Of a stretch of 64,000 nucleotides of DNA, positions 58,754 to 64,000 are shown one piece after another. Origin of the DNA: Streptomyces sp. Ru62 (GTDB lineage Bacteria > Actinomycetota > Actinomycetes > Streptomycetales > Streptomycetaceae). Numbering within the stretch: the stretch's first letter is position 1; the number at the start of each line of letters is the position of its first letter. The stretch spans positions 1 to 64,000 of the forward strand of contig NZ_PQSU01000018.1 in NCBI RefSeq assembly GCF_002920615.1, given 5' to 3'. The notes under the pieces were generated by a model, which had not been told where the DNA came from, made no database searches, and saw only the letters and a list, made by a program, of their open reading frames with translations. The translations under genes and the position numbers were made by a program.

Positions 58754-59276
58754 GAGCGGTACGGGCGCCTGCGGAGAACACGAACCCAGGTACACCAGTC
58801 CGCTCGGCCCCTCGCCGGTCAAGGCCAAAGCGAACACTTTGAGTGATGGCCGGGGGCGGGTCCGCCTGGACGGGGGCCCGGAGGTCGGCGTGGCGGAGGC
58901 TCCGGGAGCGTTCTTCACGCGCGCGTGCGCCGCGCGGAGGAAGGGACTGGTGGTGTGGGGGATCGGCCGATCGTTCCGTTCCTGACCACTGGTGACCAGG
59001 TCAGATCGTTCCTGGCTTGATTCTTCCCGATGTAGGGCAACGGTCATCGGATCTTCGTGCGACGCCTCATACCAGAGCGGGACGCTGCTCGGGTGACTTT
59101 GTCAACTGCCCACCGCACATGATGCTCAGGCAACTACTGTGAGTGTCCGCCGGGCGACGCGCGGCCGGGTACACCGGTCCGTCGGCCGGCAGCGATGACG
59201 CATGCCCGCATCGACCCATGCCCGCACCGCGCACCGCACGAGGACACAGGCCCGACGGACCAGTACGAGGACGCAG
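58754..59276. other. 523-base intergenic region before the conservon
   Basis: No convincing gene. It holds a palindrome-rich block at 58961-59015 (listed separately). TTGTCA at 59099-59104 may be a -35 element of the conservon promoter, but no clear -10 box is spaced correctly. Confidence 0.45.
58961..59015. repeat. Palindrome cluster flanked by GATCGTTCC direct repeats
   Basis: GATCGGCCGATC (58961-58972) is a 12-base palindrome. CTGACC (58982-58987) and GGTCAG (58999-59004) form an inverted repeat containing the nested palindromes ACCACTGGT and TGACCAGGTCA. GATCGTTCC flanks the element at 58969-58977 and 59004-59012. It looks like a protein-binding site or the scar of a small mobile element. 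Confidence 0.5.
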
Positions 59277-61232
59277 ATGTCTCACCTCCGAGCACCGGCC
59301 GCCCGCGCCGATCGCCGCGAAGGCGGCCGGCACGGGCGACCGGTCGCCCGACCCGCTCCCGCACTGCCCGAAACACACATACGGCCCCAGCTGATGCGGC
59401 TCGCCGTCCTGCCGCCCCTCGCGGTCGCCCTCAGCGCCACCGCCGCGGTGCTGTTCAGCATCCGCTCCACCGGCGCACGCACCGGCCCCCTCCTGTGGGC
59501 CGTGCTCGCCGGATCGGTCACCGTGGCGGTCGCCGGCATCCTGATCGCCGCCGTGGCCGCCGACCGCACCGCCCGCTCGGTCGCCGACCGCGTCGACGCG
59601 CTGCGCCGCACCGCCGCGCGGGGCGAGGCCGACCTGCACGCCCTGGTCGACGCGCTGCGGCAGGGCGAGGCCCCGCCCCAGCACGGCCCGCGCCGCCGGC
59701 CGCCCGCCGACGCCGACGACTTCGAGCTGCTCGCCGCCGACCTGGCGCGCGCGTACGACGGCGCCGTCACCGCCGTCGTACGGGCCGCCCAGCTCTCCAG
59801 CCAGACCGGCAGCCAGCAGAAACTGGAGGTGTTCGTCAACCTCGCGCGGCGGCTCCAGTCCCTGGTGCACCGGGAGATCTCGATCCTCGACGACCTGGAG
59901 AACGAGATCGAGGACCCCGATCTGCTCAAGGGGCTCTTCCACGTCGACCATCTGGCCACCCGCATCCGCCGGCACGCCGAGAACCTCGCCGTGCTGGGCG
60001 GCGCGGTCTCCCGGCGGCAGTGGAGCAACCCTGTCAGCATGACCGAGGTGCTGCGCTCCGCCATCGCCGAGGTCGAGCAGTACTCCCGGGTCAGACTGGT
60101 CCCGCCCATCGACGGCGAACTGCGCGGCCACGCCGTCGCCGACGTCATCCACCTGCTCGCCGAACTCATCGAGAACGCCACGGTGTTCTCCGCCCCGCAC
60201 ACCCAGGTGCTGCTCCGCGCCAACCTCGTCACCTCCGGGCTCGCCGTGGAGGTCGAGGACCGCGGGCTGGGCATGCCCGTCGCCGAGCAGGAGCGGATGA
60301 ACGCCGTGCTCGCCGACCCCGACCAGGTCAACGTCGCCAGCCTGCTGGCCGACGGCCGTATCGGGCTCTACGTCGTCTCCCAGCTCGCCCGCCGGCACAG
60401 CATCCACGTGCGGCTGCAGACCAACATCTACGGCGGGGTGCAGGCCGTCCTCGTCGTGCCACAGGCCCTGCTCGGCAACGCGCCGGGCGTGCCGGGCGCG
60501 GGCGCCGCGACCGCCGTGCCGCAGCCGCACCCGCCGGGTGCACCGCAGTCGCACCCGTCGGGGGAGGCCGGGGCGTCGCAGGACATGCGGGCGACGACAC
60601 CCGTGCCCCCGCCCGGACTCGCGCCAGGTGCCGGGAACGGTGCCGGAGCGGCCAGTGCCGCCGACGGCGGGCGCGGATCCGCTCCGGGCGGAGGGCGCGG
60701 ATCCGCTCCGGGCGGCGGGGACCGGGCCGGCGAGGCGGTCGAGGCTGCGACGGACAGCGGGCAGTCCGCGGCCACCGGGCGGCGGAGGCACGCCCAGCGA
60801 GGACCCGGGCGGCGCGGGACCGAGAGCGGCGCGCGCGGACGGCACGGAGGTGCCCCGGCCCCGCTCCCCGGTGCGCGGTGCCCAAGAGGCACGGCCCACA
60901 CCCGCCGAGGCCGTGCCCGGCATCAGCGCAGAGGACCGGGCGGCGGTGGAGGCGCACACGGGCGTCCTGCCCGCCCCGCGCGTCGGCCCGGTCCGCGGCA
61001 CCATGGACAAGCCCCGGCTGCCCCGCCGACGCGCCCAGGAGCACATCGTGCCCCAGCTGCGCGGCGGCCCGTTGCCCCGCCAGGAGAGCGACACCGTCGT
61101 CGGCCACGACCCCGGCCTGATGGCCGCGTTCCAGCGCGGCATCGGACTCGCCGAGGCCCAGCAGAGCCTGGAGTCCGAGCAACAGGAGTCGGAGTTCCGG
61201 GCGCCGGGGCCCCGGGGGCCCGAGGTCGGTGA
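59277..61232 (+). CDS. Conservon sensor histidine kinase-like ATPase (CvnA type), apparently frameshifted near 60778
   Basis: The ATG at 59277 (MSHLRAPAAR) has GAGGA six bases upstream. Two membrane helices lie near residues 40-105 (LAVLPPLAVALSATAAVLF; PLLWAVLAGSVTVAVAGILI). A helical dimer region follows (QKLEVFVNLARRLQSLVHRE), then the ATPase domain: LLAELIENATVFSAP (N box), VEVEDRGLGMP and ADGRIGLYVVSQLARRHS. After about residue 500 this frame turns Arg-rich and loses family resemblance, while the +1 frame continues with the expected tail (RVGPVRGTMDKPRLPRRRAQ, VGHDPGLMAAFQRGIGLAEA). One extra G in 60777-60779 would explain this. As written the product is 651 residues. Confidence 0.72.
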   Translation: MSHLRAPAARADRREGGRHGRPVARPAPALPETHIRPQLMRLAVLPPLAVALSATAAVLFSIRSTGARTGPLLWAVLAGSVTVAVAGILIAAVAADRTARSVADRVDALRRTAARGEADLHALVDALRQGEAPPQHGPRRRPPADADDFELLAADLARAYDGAVTAVVRAAQLSSQTGSQQKLEVFVNLARRLQSLVHREISILDDLENEIEDPDLLKGLFHVDHLATRIRRHAENLAVLGGAVSRRQWSNPVSMTEVLRSAIAEVEQYSRVRLVPPIDGELRGHAVADVIHLLAELIENATVFSAPHTQVLLRANLVTSGLAVEVEDRGLGMPVAEQERMNAVLADPDQVNVASLLADGRIGLYVVSQLARRHSIHVRLQTNIYGGVQAVLVVPQALLGNAPGVPGAGAATAVPQPHPPGAPQSHPSGEAGASQDMRATTPVPPPGLAPGAGNGAGAASAADGGRGSAPGGGRGSAPGGGDRAGEAVEAATDSGQSAATGRRRHAQRGPGRRGTESGARGRHGGAPAPLPGARCPRGTAHTRRGRARHQRRGPGGGGGAHGRPARPARRPGPRHHGQAPAAPPTRPGAHRAPAARRPVAPPGERHRRRPRPRPDGRVPARHRTRRGPAEPGVRATGVGVPGAGAPGARGR

Positions 61233-61700
61233 GCCTGGGCTCCGTGAGCCGGGGTTCGATGAGTCGGGGTTCGGTGAGTCGGGGTTCGGTGAGCCGGCGT
61301 ACGAGAAGACGGCGTACGAGAAGACGGCGTACGGGCACATGGGTTCGGCCCACATGGATGCCGAGCACAGGGCAGGCCCGCACGTGCCGGCGTCCGCGCC
61401 GGGACCGGCCGAGCCGACGCGCGCGCGTCCCGAGCACGGCGATCCGGACCACATGGGGTCACCACACATGGGCCACGAGCACGTGGGCCACGAGCACATG
61501 GGCCACCACCAGCACGTGGGCCATGCGCCCTTGGGTCAGGAGGCCATGGGGCCGGGCCACACGGGTGCGGATCACATGGGCGCGGACCACCCGGCCCAGG
61601 ACTACACGGGTTCGGACCAGACGGGGCCGGACCACCCGGCCGAGGGCTACACGGGTGCGCACCACATGGGGTCGGACCATACATCCGCAGGCCACACAGC
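61222..61700 (+). repeat. Tandem coding repeats in the tail of the conservon kinase
   Basis: In the frame that continues the kinase, 15-base units encode GFGES/GFDES/GFGEP copies, then AYEKT twice (61296-61330). Next come near-18-base units encoding GHEHV, GHEHM and GHHQH, then DHMGADHP and DYTGSDQTGPDHP-type units. Third codon positions stay GC-biased in this frame, so it is translated sequence rather than random GC. Confidence 0.6.
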
Positions 61701-62007
61701 CCAGCCCTCCACCACCCTGGGCCCCACCACCCCGGAACCCACCACCCAGGGCGCCATCACCTCGGAACCCGCCACCCCCCACCACCCGGCGCCGGACCCC
61801 CTCTCCCCGGCCCCCATACCCCAGGCGCACGCCCACGCGCCCGCAGTCGACGGCGTTCGTGGCACCGGTCGCACCGACGGGGAGCGCCCCGGCCGGATGA
61901 CCGCCCCCGCCCCCTCAGCCGCACCCGCACCCACGCCCGTACGTCGTACCCCCACCCCCACCCCCAGCGCTCCCGCTGATCTTCGTACCCCAAGGAGTCG
62001 ATCCACC

Positions 62008-62442
62008 ATGGCGAGCGATGCGCCGACCGCCCACGCATCCGACCTCGACTGGCTGCTGAGCGGCCTCGTGCAGCGCGTACCGCACACCACCAGCGCGGTG
62101 CTCCTGTCCTGCGACGGACTGGTGAAGTCCGTGCACGGCCTGGACGCCGACAGCGCCGACCACATGGCGGCCCTGGCCTCCGGGCTGTACTCCCTCGGCC
62201 GCAGCGCGGGCGTCCGGTTCGGCGACGGCGGGGACGTCCGCCAGGTCGTCGTCGAACTCGACGCGACCCTGCTGTTCGTCACCACTGCCGGCTCCGGCAC
62301 CTGCCTCGCCGTGCTGGCGGGCCGTGAGGCCGACGCGGCGGTGCTCGGCTACGAGATGGCGATGCTGGTCAAGAGCGTCCGCCCCTACCTGGTCACCGCG
62401 CCCCGGCAGCACGCCGTCGAATCCACGGCGACGAGGCCCTGA
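62008..62442 (+). CDS. Roadblock/LC7 domain protein (CvnB type)
   Basis: A 144-residue roadblock-fold protein. DLDWLLSGLVQRVPHTTSAV, LLSCDGLVKSVHGLDADSAD and VVVELDATLLFVTTAGSGTC are the strongly conserved conservon features. ATG 62008 has AAGGAG at 61992-61997. The same frame is open upstream into the kinase tail. In known conservons the B protein regulates the GTPase (D) as part of a membrane-associated complex resembling a eukaryotic G-protein module. Followed by the DUF742 gene after two bases. Confidence 0.9.
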   Translation: MASDAPTAHASDLDWLLSGLVQRVPHTTSAVLLSCDGLVKSVHGLDADSADHMAALASGLYSLGRSAGVRFGDGGDVRQVVVELDATLLFVTTAGSGTCLAVLAGREADAAVLGYEMAMLVKSVRPYLVTAPRQHAVESTATRP

Positions 62443-62444
62443 GC

Positions 62445-62816
62445 GTGGCCGCAGCCGGCGACGGGCCCTGGCTGGACGACGCGGCCGGACGGCTCGTGCG
62501 GCCGTTCACGGTCAGCAACGGCCGCACCGAACCCAGCATCGCCCTCGACCTGATGTCGCAGGTGATGGCCACCGGCGTCACCCCGCTCGGCTACCTCGGC
62601 CCCGAGCACGCGCAGGCGCTCGACCTGTGCCGCGCGCCCGTGTCGGTCGCCGAGGTCGCCGCCCAGCTCAAACTGCCCGCCGTGGTCACCAAGGTGCTGC
62701 TCTCGGACCTGGTCGACTGCGGCGCGCTGACCACGAAGCCGCCCGTGTACCACCACACTCCCACTGACCGGTCTCTGCTGGAGGCAGTGCTCGATGGACT
62801 ACGACGACAGCTCTGA
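62445..62816 (+). CDS. DUF742 family protein (CvnC type)
   Basis: A 123-residue winged-helix-like protein. WLDDAAGRLVRPFTVSNGRT at the N-terminus and LDLMSQVMATG, then CRAPVSVAEVAAQLKLPAVV define DUF742, the third component of conservons. The C-terminal KVLLSDLVDCGALTTKPPV suggests protein or DNA contact. GTG 62445 lies two bases after the roadblock stop. Its 3' end overlaps the GTPase gene by 23 bases. Confidence 0.9.
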   Translation: MAAAGDGPWLDDAAGRLVRPFTVSNGRTEPSIALDLMSQVMATGVTPLGYLGPEHAQALDLCRAPVSVAEVAAQLKLPAVVTKVLLSDLVDCGALTTKPPVYHHTPTDRSLLEAVLDGLRRQL

Positions 62817-63393
62817 CCCGTTCCCGACCGCGCTCAAGATCCTGGTGGCGGGCGGGTTCGGCGTCGGCAAGACCACCTTTGTGGGCGCGGTCAGCGAGAT
62901 CGCGCCGCTCAGCACGGAGGAGCTGCTCACCACGGTCAGCGTCGGCACGGACAGCCTCGACGGCGTCGAGAACAAGATGGAGACCACGGTCGCCATGGAC
63001 TTCGGCCGGATCACCCTCGATCCGCACCATGTGCTGTACCTGTTCGGCACGCCGGGGCAGGAGCGGTTCTGGTTCATGTGGGACGAGCTGTCCGAGGGGG
63101 CCCTCGGCGCGGTCATCCTCGCCGACACCCGGCGCCTTCAGGACTGCTTCGCGGCCGTGGACTTCTTCGAGGAACGCGGGCTCGCCTTCATCGTCGCCCT
63201 CAACGAGTTCGACGGCGCCCACCGCTACGACCCCGAGGAGGTGCGGGCCGCCATCGACCTCGACCCGGAGGTCCCGGTGGTCCGCTGCGACGCCCGGATC
63301 TCCAGCTCCGGCGTCCAGACCCTGCTCGTCCTCGTCCGCCATCTGCTCGCCCACGCCCCGGCGACCGCACCCAGCCACGGCGCCCACATGTGA
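62794..63393 (+). CDS. Conservon GTP/ATP-binding protein (CvnD type)
   Basis: A 199-residue small GTPase-like protein. P-loop LVAGGFGVGKTTFVGAVSEI near residue 15, VSVGTDSLDGVENKMETTVA (switch I), LYLFGTPGQERFWFMWD (switch II, G3) and VALNEFDGAHRY in place of the usual NKxD are seen; the altered G4 motif is normal for this family. It is the signalling switch of the module. ATG 62794 has GGAGG nine bases upstream. Confidence 0.92.
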   Translation: MDYDDSSDPFPTALKILVAGGFGVGKTTFVGAVSEIAPLSTEELLTTVSVGTDSLDGVENKMETTVAMDFGRITLDPHHVLYLFGTPGQERFWFMWDELSEGALGAVILADTRRLQDCFAAVDFFEERGLAFIVALNEFDGAHRYDPEEVRAAIDLDPEVPVVRCDARISSSGVQTLLVLVRHLLAHAPATAPSHGAHM

Positions 63394-63454
63394 TCCCGCC
63401 CTACCGCCCACGGAGTCCCTATATGAGGTACGCCCACAGCGACGGAGCCCGGCC

Positions 63455-64000
63455 ATGAGCTACGAGCCGCCCCGGCCGATCCGGGGTCTGCTGCTCACCC
63501 CCGAGGACAAGGAGGCCCCCGCCCGCGTCCACCGACTGCGCCGGCTCGGCCTGGCGGACCGGCCCGACCCCACGCTCGACGCCTTCGCCGGCCACCTCGC
63601 GCAGCTCACGGGCGCGCTCTACGCGATGGTCAACTTCATCGGCGAGGAGCACCAGTTCTTCGCGGGCCTGAGCGCCCCGGCCACCTCCCCGGTCGTGCGG
63701 GACGACGGAACCAGGGCCGAGATCGGCCGGGTGCTGCCGCGCGACCATGGTTTCTGCCCCCATGTGGTGGTCCGCCGCAAGGCCCTCGTCCTGGAGGACG
63801 TCGGCGACTATCCACGGTTCGCGTGCAATCCGGTCGTCGACGGGTACGGGATCCGCTCCTACCTCGGCGCCCCGCTCATCGACAGCTCCGGCATGGCGCT
63901 CGGCACCGTGTGCGCCGCCGACACAGTGCCCCGCGCGTGGGGCAGGGCCGGCCTGGACACCATCAAGGCGCTCGCCGCCGATCTCGTCGTACGCCTCGAA
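63455..64000 (+). CDS. GAF domain-containing protein, 3' truncated by window edge
   Basis: 182 codons are visible from ATG 63455 (MSYEPPRPIR), and the frame is open at the window end. The segment ALYAMVNFIGEEHQFFAGLS, then DHGFCPHVVVRRKALVLEDV and YLGAPLIDSSGMALGTVCAAD is a GAF sensor domain with the FCPHVV motif common in Streptomyces proteins next to conservons. A role as regulatory or redox-sensing partner is possible. It lies 61 bases after the GTPase gene and is likely cotranscribed. No cytochrome P450 gene is seen before the window ends. Confidence 0.82.
   Translation, partial: MSYEPPRPIRGLLLTPEDKEAPARVHRLRRLGLADRPDPTLDAFAGHLAQLTGALYAMVNFIGEEHQFFAGLSAPATSPVVRDDGTRAEIGRVLPRDHGFCPHVVVRRKALVLEDVGDYPRFACNPVVDGYGIRSYLGAPLIDSSGMALGTVCAADTVPRAWGRAGLDTIKALAADLVVRLE

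Noticed and set aside
59067..61499. 810-codon minus-strand frame opposite the conservon kinase
   Set aside because: Repetitive and compositionally biased, an antisense artefact of GC-rich codon use; the plus strand holds a clear ATPase domain.
1..64000. CRISPR arrays, tRNA or rRNA genes, insertion sequences, integrases
   Set aside because: No regularly spaced repeats, cloverleaf-like sequences or transposase/integrase motifs were seen when reading both strands; a tRNA and covariance-model scan would settle this.

Overview
The window is Streptomyces-type actinobacterial chromosome. It has very high G+C with strongly biased third codon positions, frequent GTG and TTG starts, and many ATGA or GTGA start/stop overlaps. 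It also carries families typical of that genus: a conservon (roadblock, DUF742 and small GTPase genes), a Streptomyces-type hopanoid cluster, a c-di-AMP riboswitch in front of a cell-wall hydrolase, and an XRE-cupin/DUF6126 pair. I found no tRNA, rRNA, CRISPR array, transposase or integrase.

Layout. 1-2.4 kb: small housekeeping genes (beta-propeller fragment, plasmid-stabilization-like protein, YciI, endonuclease V). 2.5-9.4 kb: a saccharopine-dehydrogenase-like reductase, then a likely beta-oxidation operon (alpha-methylacyl-CoA racemase, thiolase, FadB-type multifunctional enzyme) with a convergent MerR regulator. 9.6-17 kb: asparagine-type permease, PfkB kinase, two secreted peptidases (M1 and S15) and a D-amino-acid-oxidase-type flavoenzyme. 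17.2-27.8 kb: ABC-F protein, Tex, a 43-residue LPFR protein, two DJ-1/PfpI proteins, enoyl-CoA hydratase, an RsbW-like ATPase, IPP isomerase, a CDF metal transporter and GalE.

28.1-35.1 kb: a seven-gene, mostly overlapping operon. It encodes two CDP-alcohol phosphotransferases, a nucleotidyltransferase, a glycerol-1-phosphate-dehydrogenase-like enzyme, a family 2 glycosyltransferase and a TagGH-type ABC exporter. It looks like a complete pathway for making and exporting an undetermined polyol-phosphate glycolipid or polymer, and is the best candidate here for a poorly described system. 35.4-49.3 kb: hopanoid operon hpnC-hpnD-(DUF6380)-hpnE-polyprenyl synthase-shc-hpnG-hpnH-ispG-dxs-hpnO. It makes its own isoprenoid precursors, cyclises squalene to hopene, adds the adenosine-derived side chain and aminates it. 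An XRE-cupin regulator with an operator-like array and a small membrane protein follow.

49.3-58.1 kb: tyrosine phosphatase, GH36 alpha-galactosidase, riboswitch-controlled LysM/M23 peptidase, SGNH hydrolase, TetR regulator, branched-chain amino acid dehydrogenase and MBL-fold hydrolase. 58.3-58.8 kb: remnant of an M14 carboxypeptidase gene. 59.3-64 kb: a conservon (histidine kinase, roadblock, DUF742, GTPase) followed by a GAF protein cut by the window end. The kinase gene appears frameshifted, and its repeat-rich tail runs open in frame into the roadblock gene.

All functions are read from motifs and gene order by eye. No database search was possible.
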